Assembly (NCBI GenBank): GCA_036924085.1
Contig: JAVGWX010000003.1
Span: 121,826,764-121,890,763 of the forward strand
Direction: 5' to 3'
From: Ariolimax columbianus
Lineage: Eukaryota; Mollusca; Gastropoda; Stylommatophora; Arionidae
DNA length: 64,000 nt
In this document: positions 20,331-33,059 of the stretch, in pieces
Layout: each line of letters begins with the position of its first letter
How positions within the stretch are numbered: position 1 is the first letter of the stretch
Made by a program: the position numbers and the translations under genes
Notes under the pieces: generated by a model
What the model saw: the letters and a program-made list of their open reading frames with translations, nothing else
Databases searched by the model: none
What the model was told of the DNA's origin: nothing

Positions 20331-21379
20331 ACTAGGAATCAAACATCGGTATCTTTGTCTCGGGAAGCAAGTGATATATTCATTATGAAACTCTGAATCT
20401 TTATAATAAAAATGAGTAACAAAAATAAACAATACGTACCACAGGCATCTCTTATAACGAGGTCTTTGCCCTCACGTAGGTGAATGTTTACAAGGTAGAA
20501 GGAATGCTGATTTGATAAATGCTGACCAACTGGAACCAGAGACGGATCCTAAAACAGAACAAAAACACACATGCACTTACAAAACTGATTCACAGATAAT
20601 GTATTAAAAATAGATATACCAATGGGGCCTAAAACGTTTTTCTCAGCCTGTTAGTCCGTCTATGTATATATTTATTAATCTATTCATCCATGCATCCCGC
20701 TCCGTCCATCTATCCATCCATACATTCATCCAAGAACCCAAAAACCCAAACCAATATTCTCCTGCCCACCCATCCCTACCCAGACCTGAGCGTCCACAAT
20801 AAGCCCCCACGCATATTTTCTTATTATATATTTATGCAGAGAGAATCTACTCGCGCTCATTTAAAACGCATACACACAATCGCTAAAGATAACTTTAAAA
20901 AAGCAGATGGAGTATTTATGGTCTCACTAACTCTCTCTTCTTTTCTTTATGTGAATAGATGTGTGCGTTAACACGCACAATCGTATAACATTCTTTTTTA
21001 CAGTAACCAAAACTAGACATAATCAATAAACTAAAAAATCACACACGTAAATATTGAACATCACTAATTAACCACGTGGGATCCCTAATACCGACACAAA
21101 CATCCCAAAATACTGAAATATTTCAAAATAATGTATACATTTAATTAGAAGAGAGCAAACAATGGCACCGCTAAAAATACAGAAAATATTTCGATTGATT
21201 TACAAACTAACAAATAAATATCAGTCGATGATTGCGCACAAAAACGCACACACACATTGGCACATAAACACTACACAATCTAAGAGCAGTGTTTCTCAAA
21301 CTGTATTCGTTCTTGGTCCATGTGAACATTATTTAAAGCATTGCTGCACACTTATATTCTTTGTCTTCTTTGGCGTTCA
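20331..21379. other. No recognisable feature
   Basis: AT-rich, with an imperfect CATC-rich patch at 20680-20730. No gene seen. Confidence 0.4.
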
Positions 21380-21990
21380 TTCTGAAAAGGGTCGATGAGA
21401 TGTTTTGTCGTACAGGGAGGATGCGATATTGCGCCTTTCGGTCCTAAAACATCCGATTTTAGCTGGCATTTTTTTATGACCGGGATTCTCTTCCCCCTCC
21501 TCTCCATTTCCATATCCCCTGTCAAAGCTACACTAGTGCAGCCTGTTTGTAGGGCAGCCAGTGAAGACGGAAAAGGGTCTTGGTCAACTGTGGTACGCTG
21601 ATCCTAATGCAAGCAGCCAGCTATAGTTCGCTGACCCTGATGCAAGCAACCAGCTATAGTTCGCTGACCCTGATGCAAGCAACCAGCTATAGTTCGCTGA
21701 CCCTGATGCAAGCAACCAGATATAGTTCGCTGACGCTGATGCAAGCAGCCAGCTATAGTTCGCTGACCCTGATGCAAGCAAGCAGCTATAGTTCGCTGAC
21801 CCTGATGCAAGCAGCCAGCTATGGTACGCTGACCCTGATGCAAGCAGCCAGCTGTGGTACGCCGACCCTGATGCAAGCAGCCAGCTATGGTTCGCTGACC
21901 CTGATGCAAGCAGCCAGGTATGGTTCACTGACCCTGATGCAAGCAGCCAACTATGGTTCCCTGACCCTAATGCAAGCAGCCAGCTATGGT
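21380..21990 (-). mobile_element. Degenerate SINE-A carrying an internal 33-bp minisatellite
   Basis: SINE-A landmarks in reverse: GATGCGATATTGCGCCTTTC, GGTCCTAAAACATCCGATTT, GCAGCCTGTTTGTAGGGC and AAGGGTCTTGG. At 21596-21990 the segment that exists 1-2 times in normal copies is repeated about 12 times as a 33-bp unit (core CTGATGCAAGCAGCCAGCTA). The flanking 5' end of the SINE is lost after the array. Confidence 0.75.
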
Positions 21991-23520
21991 TACATTGTTA
22001 AATGCTGTCAAATAAATATGATATTATTAAAACACGGAACAAAACAAATATTTAAAAGAAAATGAAAAACCAAATTGTCCTTATGCGATACATTCGCTTG
22101 ATATGTTCGTGCTATTTCTTGTACATTAAAACGTTTGTGAAATAATCATACTCTTATCTTATCTCTTCTTCGACACAGATAAATCTTTACCTTTTTTATA
22201 TGACCTGTTTGCAAGTATTACAAGCATGATCACGCGTAAATAGGATATGGGCAGTCGCATTACAATAATAAAAGCTTGTAATGCAATATCAGAACAAAAA
22301 TGCCCCTCTTTAACTTCAATCCAAAATACAACCAGAGATATCGCTGTTTCATTTTAGAACAGCTATCCCTGGAAACATAAGCTAATGGTTCTTTGATTTT
22401 TTAGAAAATCCAAGGCAAATAACAGAGTCTCGCTGGAGCTTCTTACTATGTCGAGCTCTTCTATAGTCAACAAATGAAAGTAATATTGAATAGTTTGTGA
22501 TAATATTTGTAAATGCTCAATTAGGTTGGCTTCAATGCTCCTCCTATAGTGCCACTGGGTCCCAGTGGAAATATACTTTGGTTACATTTCCTAGCCTAGT
22601 GATTATTTATTTGGAATGAAATAGCTTGTTGCACAGGTAAGAATGCTATCGTTTTGCGATTACGTAACGACATTTACTGCAGCAAATTACATTCCTATCC
22701 TTACATTAATTCCCCTCTCCCGCCATCACATGCCTCCATCTTTCAGATTAACAGCTCGAGGTCTTTAGGACAGAAGCTGTTCTAATATTGATATGAACCG
22801 GATCTTGCCCGAGCATGATTATTCATGATTATAGAACAGTTTGTTAATAAAGAGCGAACGAAGCCGCCCACGTCAGTGTGCGATGATTTAAGGACTTATC
22901 ATGTGTTCGGTCAGAGACCAGGTCGGGTGTCGTGACGATAGAACGCAAACCACCAGCTTGGTATATTTCCTGGTTGAACGAAGTCAAGATCTTTCTTAAA
23001 GTTAGCATGGACTGACTGCTGAGATGATGGGCCAGTCATTTCATGGGGGTTCAGGAATTAAATTATTAGAGGATCAAACTTGTTACGAAGAGAATGAGAA
23101 CTTTAGTTGACCGAAACACCCAACGATCAATCAATAAAAATAACCCGCCAAAAATATATAGGGAAAATTTCAACAAACATGAAAAGTAAGCAATGTGCAA
23201 AAAAAGCAATGTAGCAACATGCTCCAAAAAAGTAATAATTCAAATCGAGAATTGATAAAAACTATTAATAACAAAGGTCAAGGTCAGTCCCATGGCAACA
23301 GTTGCCGTCGGGAATGAAAATAACTCTTCATGTACTAAGCCACAGAATACGTCTTGCTGTTTATACCTGCCTCAACGCATACGTTAGAAAACGATTTACA
23401 GCTTGGTCTACTGGAGGAACGGTCGTACCAGCTAACTGTCGACTAGGCTACACACTCCACTACTATTAATAACACGCCAACCAATAGGAAAAACCGATCA
23501 AATAAATATTGTTCAATGGA
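21991..23520. other. No recognisable feature
   Basis: About 1.5 kb of AT-rich sequence without repeats or readable motifs. Confidence 0.4.
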
Positions 23521-23548
23521 GAACTAGAGGCGCAAGACGGAACTTACT

Positions 23549-23896
23549 GTTCTTCTTCTTCATCTTCATTCGTTCTCAATTCTCCCACTACCAAACCCTG
23601 AAAGGGCTTAAGTAGCAGAATGTAGTCCAGAGAACGGAATGCGTTGTGTCGTAGTTTACAGCTTGGCTGCGATATTTGCACCTTTCGGTCCAACGCATCC
23701 GACTTCAGCAAGCATTTTTTGAGTACCGGGTTAGCATTCCCTCTGCGATATCTTCTCCTTAGCCAGTCTACCCTGCTGCAGCCTGTTATCCAGGATCACC
23801 ACGTGGAGGTGTAGAAGGGTCTTGGCAGCTATGGTTCGCTGGCCCTGATGCTAGCAGTCAGCTATGGGTCGCTGACCGATGCAGCATCTTGATCCC
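23549..23896 (-). mobile_element. SINE-A copy
   Basis: Starts at a (TTC)n run, then TTCGTTCTCAATTCTCCCAC, CGGAATGCGTTGTGTCG, TTCGGTCCAACGCATCCGAC and TATCCAGGATCACCACGTGG, and ends CTTGATCCC. The left flank GCAAGACGGAACTTACTG recurs as GCAAGAGGGAACTTACTG at 23923-23940, an imperfect TSD candidate displaced from the SINE end by 26 bp. Confidence 0.75.
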
Positions 23897-23958
23897 TGCT
23901 CAAATGACACAGTGTGCTCTAGGTGCAAGAGGGAACTTACTGCTCAAATGACACAGTG
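23897..23958. repeat. 44-bp local duplication beside SINE-A
   Basis: TGCTCAAATGACACAGTG occurs at 23897-23914 and again at 23941-23958. Confidence 0.6.
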
Positions 23959-23959
23959 C

Positions 23960-25519
23960 CCTTATTCGAAAATATTTGTATCAGTAAAGACAACCGGCCC
24001 CTCCCTTTAAAACGAACACACAAAAAACGAATAAATTGTTACACCCGCATTAGACATGGCAGAGGCAAGGGAAAAGGGAGAAGAGTCCAACTAATCGTGC
24101 ACGAGGAGCTATAAATAACTGATTGTGAAAAGTTACCAACAGAAAACCTTAAACGATACATCCATTACAATAGGCAATGAACGAAGGGATAAGAAAACAA
24201 CAGATTTGTACATAACACCAAAAGTAAACTACACAAGAAGGAAAAGATCTCAACAAGTGCTTTCATGAGTAATATAACACTAATTGTAGAAGATTTGAAA
24301 GCACACTATAGTGCGTAGGGAGGGAACAAAAAACTGACACAGCAGATGTAGTTCTACCGCATTTGTGTGTACATTATAACATAATTATACTTCATGATGG
24401 CGCAATAACAAGAATGAATAAACTAAGTAATGGAACTGACTCAGCCATATACAAAGTACAATTACGCCAAACTTCGCTGCAACAAAGTGGGAGGTAATAG
24501 AAAACATATAATCTGAACTCCTACACATTGAAATGAGTGTCAACGTCATATGTACTCTATTATTTCTCTAATGTCTGTCTAGAATGTCCGCTGATCGAAT
24601 AACGCGGTGCCGCTGGAACCTTTAACCCGGCGATGATCGGGATAATTAGACTCTCAAGGGTTCGCAAAAGGTTAGCTGGAAATGCTTATCTCCCATGGGT
24701 AGACATAAACTAAACTTTATATCTGAACATTATTTCATTATTTGTATTGAGTCTACGCACGAAGCGCAGATAGTTAGACACAATCGCATCTCTGGGAATA
24801 TTAGGACATTTGTTATGGGGGAAGAGTCGGCTGTGAAAACGGTGGTTGAAGGGAGAAAGGATCGAGGGTTTGAAGGGGGCAGAAGAGTTGAAGAGCAGTT
24901 GATGTGGACTGAGCGATGGTTCGGTTGCATAAGGAGCAGACAGGCGTATTGGCAGGTGGGGGAATGCTTTGAGAAGTGGGGAGAGATTAGCGGGTTGGAG
25001 GGTGTGGAAAGAGTACAATAGGGATGCGAGACAGGGAATAGGTACGGGAAGACTGTTGTAAAAATTGACAACTTCTATAATTATCCCGGAGCGGCGGATT
25101 AAAAGCTGTTGTACAATTAATACAAGAAGCACCAGACCAACTTACAACTATAAACAAGCAGATTATAAAGTTTATGAACCAGAAATGATCAATATGGATG
25201 AGAAGAAATGATATCAGACAACGTGAATAACTGCTGAATAGCTAACAAATGCTATTTTAAAGATAGCTATTCAAATATCTAAACAAACAAAAATTCAAAC
25301 AACCTAATGACAGAAATAAACAGCAAAAATAAATTAACAAACAAATAATCAAATGCAAAATAAAACAAAAAACAACCAGATCCATAGTGGACAGATCAAT
25401 GCACTGTCATAGGTAACTAAGACATAAGGTCAAAGCAAAAACATAAGGAATGAAACGGATGCTAAATCGTTGAATGTACAGTTCAAATTCGTTCTTTAGG
25501 TAGGATATCACATACATCT
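23960..25519. other. No recognisable feature
   Basis: Purine-rich patch near 24800-25020; ORFs there have no domain features. Confidence 0.4.
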
Positions 25520-25617
25520 GTTTGAAACATGTATTGGCTGGAGCGGCCCGGTAATCTGTTTGAAGCATGTCTTGGCTGGAGCGGCCCGGTAATCTGTTTG
25601 AAGCATGTCTTGGCACA
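25520..25617. repeat. 38-bp tandem repeat, about 2.7 copies
   Basis: The unit contains AATCTGTTTGAAGCATGTCT and GGCTGGAGCGGCCCGG. Confidence 0.8.
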
Positions 25618-25619
25618 AT

Positions 25620-26055
25620 GTAAGCTTTCATGAACATGAATGGCTATCTATACAATCTGTTCGTACGTTGCATCACATTAATTGAAATGCGAACTTCGTT
25701 TTTCAAAATCAAATATAAGGAATGCTTGGGGCTCCTCGCCGATTAAATTAGCTGAGTTTCGTCTTGAAGTAGATTTCAGGAAAATATTTTTGCAACAGTG
25801 ATTTTGTATTGAATATCTACGTAACATTTTAATGGGTAGTATTCCTGTATTGATATTTTGATTTTCTAAATGATACGATTTCTGATTGCCTTGATTCGTT
25901 TATCTCCAGTGTTGATTCTCCTGTATGATATGTGATACATACATCACATACATCAGTTCTCTTTCCAGTTTCTAATTCATTAATCAATCTGTCATATGTC
26001 TGCTTCATTTGACTAGTTATCCATATACATATGTGTTGTTTAAATCATGTATGTA
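25620..26055. other. No recognisable feature
   Basis: AT-rich spacer leading into a (TA)n tract. Confidence 0.4.
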
Positions 26056-26495
<440 letters not shown>

Positions 26496-26499
26496 TATA

Positions 26500-27174
26500 T
26501 ATTACACTTAGGGTTACGCTCCACAGAGAGCATGTCAGAGACGACTATCTGTGTGACATGGCTAAACATCGGTCTTGGTTAGGTGGTTTGTTTAGAGCAG
26601 CATAGGTGGCGCCGAACACTTTGTTGTAGTGCTTGAGTCTATTAAGACGGACTCGCACATTGGTTCATCACCCTCCGCGGCACTGCACTTGTCCCAACGC
26701 AGATGAGTAATCAGCTGCTCGAGCCTAGCCCGCTAGGCATGAAATGCATTCGCCCATGTAGAAGTACACGTCGACTAAAACTAAGATATATTACTCGTTT
26801 TTCACGGCAAAGGTATTCGGTTTAACTCTATCAGCGGTCTACCCAGCTGTAATTGGGTATCTGACTAAATGTGTCAAGAAACTTATAACACCCAAATGGT
26901 TGGCAGCTGTCGGTTCAATTCCCGAAAACGTTACGGTCCTGGCTGGAGGAGTACAGAGTGTTGAATAAGCTAGTTCAAAATAATTTTTAATCAGTTTTGA
27001 AAATTCTCATACGGTACAAGAAAATAATATCTAACTAGCACGACATTTTCTATTTTGTTTGTATAAGTTCTTCTTCTGCTATGGAACCTTGTCCCATTCT
27101 GTTAATTTGATACTAAAACCAACTTGAGGAAAACATTTTATTTTCTTGTCTGAGAATGTCTCTCTATTTGACCC
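26500..27174. other. Unassigned; possible further SINE head
   Basis: CTGTCGGTTCAATTCCCG near 26906 resembles a B box, but I find no second copy to support it. Confidence 0.3.
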
Positions 27175-27650
27175 TTTTCTCTGGTTGGTCAGTCCTGAGA
27201 CTGGTTCTAAAGTTGTGTTACTCTGTCTCTCCATTTGACCCTATCCTCTGGTTGATCAGTCCTGAGACTGGTTCTGAAGTTGTTTTATTCTGTCTCTCCA
27301 TTTGACCCTATCCTCTGGTTGATCAGTCCTGAGACTGGTTCTAAAGTTGTGTTACTCTGTCTCTCCATTTGACCCTATCCTCTGGTTGATCAGTCCTGAG
27401 ACTGGTTCTGAAGTTGTGTTACTCTGTCTCTCCATTTGACCCTATCCTCTGGTTGATCAGCCCTGAGACTGGTTCTGAAGTTGTGTTATTCTGTCTCTCC
27501 ATTTGACTTTATCCTCTGGTTGATCAGTCCTGAGACTGGTTCTGAAGTTGTGTTATTCTGTCTCTCCATTTGACCCTATCCTCTGGTTGATCAGTCCTGA
27601 GACTGGTTCTGAAGTTGTGTTATTCTGTCTCTCCATTTGACCCTATCCAT
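27175..27650. repeat. Minisatellite, 67-bp unit, about 7 copies
   Basis: The unit starts TCTGTCTCTCCATTTGACCC and includes CTCTGGTTGATCAGTCC and GAGACTGGTTCTGAAG. It lies at the 3' end of the minus-strand LINE remnant at 27655-30790. Confidence 0.9.
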
Positions 27651-27654
27651 TGTA

Positions 27655-30600
27655 GCATAAGTTCGTAATGTCTCTGCATGCCTGAGATGTAAAGGTGAGT
27701 CGTGATCGCCCGTGTCCTCTCTTCCCTTGCATCCTGCCCTTTAGTATCTTCTGTAGAAGACTTTCATGTCATATTGTGATCCATCTAACTCAACCGACGT
27801 TTTCATATCATATGCAATATTTTGTCTTTGTGCACCCACATCAGAGTACATTGTCATTAGATCTTCTTTCTGTCTAACTCTTTCAATTCTACGGTATCAC
27901 CACATTTCAAACGTGTTGAAGCTTTTTTCATCCTTCTTTGCCAAAGTCCATGTTTCCGCCCCACACAGTTCAATTGGCCGTATACCATTTGACAAAGTCT
28001 GGAAAGACGGACTTAGAGTCAAGCTAAGAAGAAGTGATGTTTGTGAGAAAATGTACAAGTGGATCAACCACTACCTCAAACAAAGAACGGCCAGAGTCCA
28101 AGTACAAGGGCAGATGAGCAAGAAGGTGACACTCGAGCAGGGAGTACCCCAAGGGGGAGTACTGTCACCCACACTCTTCCTGGTATATATAAACGACATT
28201 ACAGAGAATATACCAAGGAGAGTCCATAGCTCAATGTTTGCAGACGATCTGGCTATGTGGACCTCTGAAAAGAATCTCACCATAGCCAGAAATCGGATGC
28301 AGACGGCCCTAACATCGCTGGAAGAGTGGGCGAACTCATGGCTGGTCAAAATAAACGAGGAGAAAACCACATGCACAATATTCTGGCTTTCAATAAAACC
28401 CCAAAATACCAAATTAAGTTTAAATGGCAAATTCCTGCAGCCAAACGACAACCCAACCTATATGGGAGTCACATTTGATCGGCGCATGACATGGAAAAGT
28501 CAGATCGAGAGAAACCGAATGAGAGCCAGAGAAAGAATGGCAATCATGAGGAAACTTGGTGGCACAAGCTGGGGAGCAGACGAAGGCATACTAAAGAAAC
28601 TGTATATTGGAAGAGTGAGACCAGTTCTCGAGTATGGCATTGCGGCATGGACAACAGCAGCAAAGGCGAACTTCGATAAAGTTAGCAAACTTCAAAACCA
28701 AGCCATGAGAGTTATAACAGGAGGCATGAAGTCAACGCCAATTGTAGAACTTGAAAAGATTACAAAACTGCAATCCATGACCGATAGAAGAGACTGCAGA
28801 GCCCAGCTGCAGTCAGAGAAACTCCGAAGACTGACTGACCATCCAATGCACCAGAGACTAAACAATTTGGGAAATGGGAAACTAAAGCGGAGAAACTTTG
28901 CAGAAATAGCCAAAGCAAAGATGCACGAAGATCCCATAAACGCACTAACAACACAAAAACCATCACCACTGTACAAAAACCTACCTGGAGGCAGAGTATA
29001 TTTCAAGAGGTGGTAGAAAATATACCAGGTATTGGAAACAAAAACTGCCAGACTGAAAAAGAAAGGAGAGATACTACCCTAAGCTTTATATCGAAAAGCT
29101 ACCCAAGCATGGACTGGACCCATGCATACACCGACGGTTCTGTAACAAACACTACACAGAACGGAGGGGCAGGAGCATTCCTGAACCTACCAAATGGCAG
29201 ACAAATAACACTGTCATTCGCTACTGCTAAGTACACAAGCAATTTCAGAGCGGAGGCAGAGGCACTGAGGGCGGCAGTGGAAGAAATGGTGACACATAAA
29301 GAAAACGAAAGCCATATAGTCCTGCTTACAGATGCTCTCGCCGTAGTCATAGCGCTAAAAAGCCAGAAAAACACTGAGCTTAATGACCTAAGAGCAGCAC
29401 TCTGCAAACTGTGCCAGCAGTCCGCACCAAAAAGGGTAGTGGTACAGTGGGTCCCATCACACTGCAACATCCAAGGCAACGAGGAGGCAGACAGACTGGC
29501 AAAAGAAGGTGCAAGACTACCACAAACAGATACTAGTATGACGTACGAAGAGTCAAAACGGCTTATCAAAGCCAGATACATGACCAAATGGGAAACCGAA
29601 CATACTGGTTACACCAAAAAACGATGCCTATTACCAGTTGAACCGAAGAGAGCAGGTCGTTGTCTTCAGACTTCGCACTGGCCACAATAGACTGAGGTAC
29701 CACCTATTCAACAAATTGAAGATAGGTGGTACCGACGAATGCCCGTGCGGTACTGGTAAAATGACCGCTGAACATCTGCTGCAGAACTGCCCGACATACG
29801 AGGATCAGAGAGAGCAGATGTGGCCATTACCAGTGGAACTGCAAGACAAGCTCTATGGCAGCGGCGACAGCCTCAGGATGACCGCCGCTTTTTTCGAAAA
29901 AATAATGGTTACTGTCTGACTGCGTACGATGAAGAAGAAGAAGAAGAATTGGTCGTATACGAGAGCCGATTATTATTTTCCTCAGTTCTATCCTGATATT
30001 CTTTGAGGTTAACAATTTGTTTTCGCCTGAAGCCCTTTTATGCCATTGCAATCATTGTGTTAATGCCTGTCTCATTGCGGGCATCTTTTGTCATGGTTTT
30101 CTCCAAAGATGCAAACTTCTGTACTTGTTCGATTATTTCTTAATTGATAATCATTTTTAAGTTGCTTGAATATTACCAAAGTCAATTTTCCTGCCAAACC
30201 CTGTGCTGTGCTTTTAATTTTTTCAAGCAGGATTTGCAACGTTACTACTGATCCTCCCACTATCGCTTGGTCATCGGCAAATTTGATATAATTAACTTTC
30301 ACACCATTACCTATGACACCCCTATTACAACTGCGCATAACTTTTTGCATCATCATATCATAATATGTGTTATAGAGACTCGGTTCAAGAAAACAGCTTT
30401 ATCGTACCCCCTCTTATGGAAACTGGATCTGGGAGACCACACCTGTGATTGAAATAATCGTCTCTTGATTTTCAACAGGTTCTAGATTAACTTAATATGT
30501 GCTTTTCTATACCTATGTGCTCCAAAATCTTAAAAGGTTTGCTCCAGGGTCCCCGATTAAAAGCTTTCTCGTAGTGAATAGAGAAGATGAGTAGTGGTCG

Positions 30601-30790
30601 TCCTTGATCGATCATTCTTTCTGCGTGAAGCCACAATTATCCGATGGCATCCCGTGTACTTCTGGCCTTGCGAAATCCATAATGGTTATCTTTCAAACTG
30701 GTTATTTTGCAATAGAATGCAATCAATTCGGAACGAAAAGTTTCACAACACATGCATCTAAAATTCTTTTGAAGATAATTAAGATGAGAA
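27655..30790 (-). pseudogene. Old LINE remnant (RTE/CR1-like RT), split by LINE-N copy B
   Basis: On the minus strand, 30790-29961 reads HYGFRKARSTRDAIG, AERMIDQGRPLL, HYEKAFNR and VNYIKFADDQAIVGGS (catalytic FADD). After the LINE-N insertion, 27985-27700 continues LCGAETWTLAKKDEKSFN, FEMWWYRRIER and KGREDTG. This is the expected RT order with frameshifts and stops. LINE-N copy B sits between 27986 and 29946, flanked by duplicates of AATTGGYCGTATAC, which proves nesting. Confidence 0.75.
27986..29946 (+). mobile_element. LINE-N copy B, 5'-truncated, two frameshifts
   Basis: Starts inside the RT at FDKVWKDGLRVKLRRSDV and runs to the TGA at 29917-29919, CTGCGTAC and (GAA)n. It carries GVPQGGVLSPTLF, FADDLAMW, YMGVTFDRRM, HAYTDGS, FRAEAEALRAA, LLTDALAV and GNEEADRLAKE. 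A 1-nt deletion near 28955 and a 1-nt insertion in an A run near 29616 break the frame into three parts (to 29016, 29010-29690, 29638-29919). The 14-bp TSD is AATTGGCCGTATAC (27972-27985) and AATTGGTCGTATAC (29947-29960), one mismatch. It is dead: no endonuclease and a partial RT. Confidence 0.9.
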
Positions 30791-30842
30791 TTGACAGAAA
30801 GATAGAGGGGGTGTTGAAAGATAATGATTCCTTGAACACTAA

Positions 30843-30847
<5 letters not shown>

Positions 30848-30921
<74 letters not shown>
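30848..30921. repeat. (TA)n microsatellite
   Basis: Uninterrupted TA run. Confidence 0.95.
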
Positions 30922-30925
<4 letters not shown>

Positions 30926-31116
30926 TCTGTTTAGATTAGGTTAGATCAACAGAAGTGAAAAATAACCGAAAGTTTCTCAATGTTCACACACTTGTTGGAC
31001 ACAACCAATCTTCTCACGACTCGCAAGGCAGATTACGACTTTTCAAAGGAAACAAGGGTAGTTCAAGTAGGCACGGATTATGAAGCGCGTTTGTCACTCT
31101 AAAAATTCTTTATACC

Positions 31117-31681
31117 TTCTTCTTCGTCGTTCTCCAACTCCCGCTACCAGATGAAAAAGGACTTCGCAAATAGCAAGATGTCGTCCGGAGAAAGGAATAC
31201 GTTATGTCGCAGTTTACAGCTTGAATGCGATATTTGCACCTTTCGGTCAGACACATTCGATTTCTGCATTGCATTTTTTGGGTACTTAGACTTCCCTCTT
31301 CGATCCCTTCTCCTTATCATGTCTGCTCTGTTGCAACCTGTTATCCAGGATCACCACCTGGAGGTGGAGAAGGGTCTTGACCGTTACAGCTCTTGGTCGC
31401 TGACCGTTACAGCTCTTGGTCGCTGACCGTTACAGCTCTTGGTCGCTGACCGTTACAGCTCTTGGTCGCTGACCGTTACAGCTCTTTGTCACTGACCGTT
31501 ACAGCTCTTGGTCGCTGACCGTTACAGCTCTTGCTCGCTGACCGTTACAGCTCTTGGTCACTGACCGTTACAGCTCTTGGTCGCTGACCGTTACAGCTCT
31601 TGGTCGCTGACCGTTACAGCTCTTGGTCGCTGACCGTTACAGCTCATGCACCGCTCAATGTCTTGATCCAAATTTATTTAT
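31117..31681 (-). mobile_element. SINE-A carrying an internal 23-bp minisatellite
   Basis: TTC-rich end at 31117-31128, then CCAACTCCCGCTACC, GTCCGGAGAAAGGAATACG, TTTACAGCTTGAATGC and TATCCAGGATCACCACCTGG. Then about 12 copies of GACCGTTACAGCTCTTGG + TCGCT (31378-31650), ending CTCAATGTCTTGATCC. The array occupies the same place as the 33-bp array of 21596-21990 but has a different unit. Confidence 0.8.
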
Positions 31682-31689
31682 ATAACTTA

Positions 31690-31985
31690 ACTTATAACTT
31701 AACGTCTTTATACTGGTTTAGAAGACTCTACAGAGTCTGTATACAACCAGTTTCATTTGCATTTCGTTGCTCTAAAAGCTATGCAAGCTATGCATCCAAT
31801 TTATTTTTAAATGCATTAATTGTCCCTGCCTCCACTACTTCCTGTGACAATGCAATCCAAGCATTCACCACTCTCTGACTAAAATAAATTTCCTAATATC
31901 TAATCTGGACCTTTCAATATTTGTAGCTATGCCCTCTTGTTCTTGTATGTGGTTGTATTTTGAAAAAACAAACAAACTTGCCATA
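31690..31985 (-). pseudogene. LINE C-terminal remnant of CR1/L2-like type
   Basis: The minus strand reads FVFSKYNHIQEQEGIATNIE, RSRLDIRKFILV and, after a frame shift, ALSQEVVEAGTINAFKNKLD. This is the R.RLDIRK.FF..RVV..WN.LP.EVV.A.....FK..LD signature of CR1/L2-like LINE ends. Confidence 0.7.
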
Positions 31986-32024
31986 GTCTAATTTATCTAA
32001 TTTGAAGTGAGTTTAAAATGTTGA

Positions 32025-32100
32025 GCAGTGCATGAGCTGTAACGGTCAGTGACCAAGAGCTGTCAAGACTTTTCTCCACCTCAACGTGGTGATCCTGGTA
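32025..32100 (+). mobile_element. SINE-A 5' fragment
   Basis: GAGCAGTGCATGAGCTGTAA, CGGTCAGTGACCAAGAGCTG and CCTCAACGTGGTGATCCTGG match the first about 80 nt of SINE-A. It carries the CCAAGAGCTGT variant that is amplified at 31378-31650, in 1-2 copies here. Confidence 0.65.
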
Positions 32101-32109
32101 TAATTTATG

Positions 32110-33059
32110 CTTCCACTTTCCTCACTGCGGCGACACCAGTTATACATTCCGAGAACACAAGCCAGATTTCTGGAATGTGGCAAACTAAAGTCAAGTTGGC
32201 AGCTGCAGAAAGCGTCCTAAACTCTTTTTAGTTATTTTCTTGTTTCTGTAATTTCACTTGACGTTTTCCGTGTAGAGATTAAGTTGTCGTTCTTGTGCCA
32301 AGTGTGTTTCGTCAGTTGTTGTATGTAGGTGTTGGTTTCTTTGATGATGTATCATCTAAAATCACTTTTATATCTTTCTGTAGAATTTATTTTGGTTCAG
32401 TAAAAAAGCGTAAAAATGTCTATGAGGTTAAACATTTTCCACTTCTCGCCTTCCAATTAGACCTTTCCCCCACCCCCAAAACAAATAAGACAAAAATAGC
32501 CATTTTGAATTATATGCTGCCAGCACCTGCAAATAAGCGACATTTATCAAACTTGGCTTCCAGAAAGCCAAATTGGCATCTGAAATCCTTGTTCGTTCTT
32601 AAACAAGTTAATGTTCTTATTGGTTATATAAGTGAGTGTTTGTTTGTGGCCTGCATTTAGCCTAGAGGATCTGATCAAGGTTTGCAGAGCAATTTTGTTT
32701 AAAAATAAAGACGAAACATCGCCGGAAAAAGGCAAGAAGAAATAAAATACTGCTTAAAAAAAAAGCCACAGACAGATTGACAAAAAAGAGGAAACAGTCA
32801 AACATCACCCTTAAATGAAAGAAACATAATTCAAAGACAAAACACAGCCCAGAACAATGTTTACAAAATCAAAACAAGTTTGCTTAGATTATACGCAAAA
32901 AAGAACAACAGATTCACAAATAAATACAAATTGCTCTAACTATAATCATGCGCACGCATAATTCACTTTGTGAGGTGTCCATTCTTTCAACGTGTGCCTC
33001 AGCAATAATAACAGTTGTTGCAATGTTCTTGGAAAGCAGCAATTTGGCTGCATTATTTC
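32110..33059. other. No recognisable feature
   Basis: AT-rich; the ORF at 32295-32660 has no recognisable domain and no support. Confidence 0.4.

Noticed and set aside
32295..32660. 121-codon ORF
   Set aside because: AT-rich spacer with no domain, no repeat relation and no coding signature that I can see.
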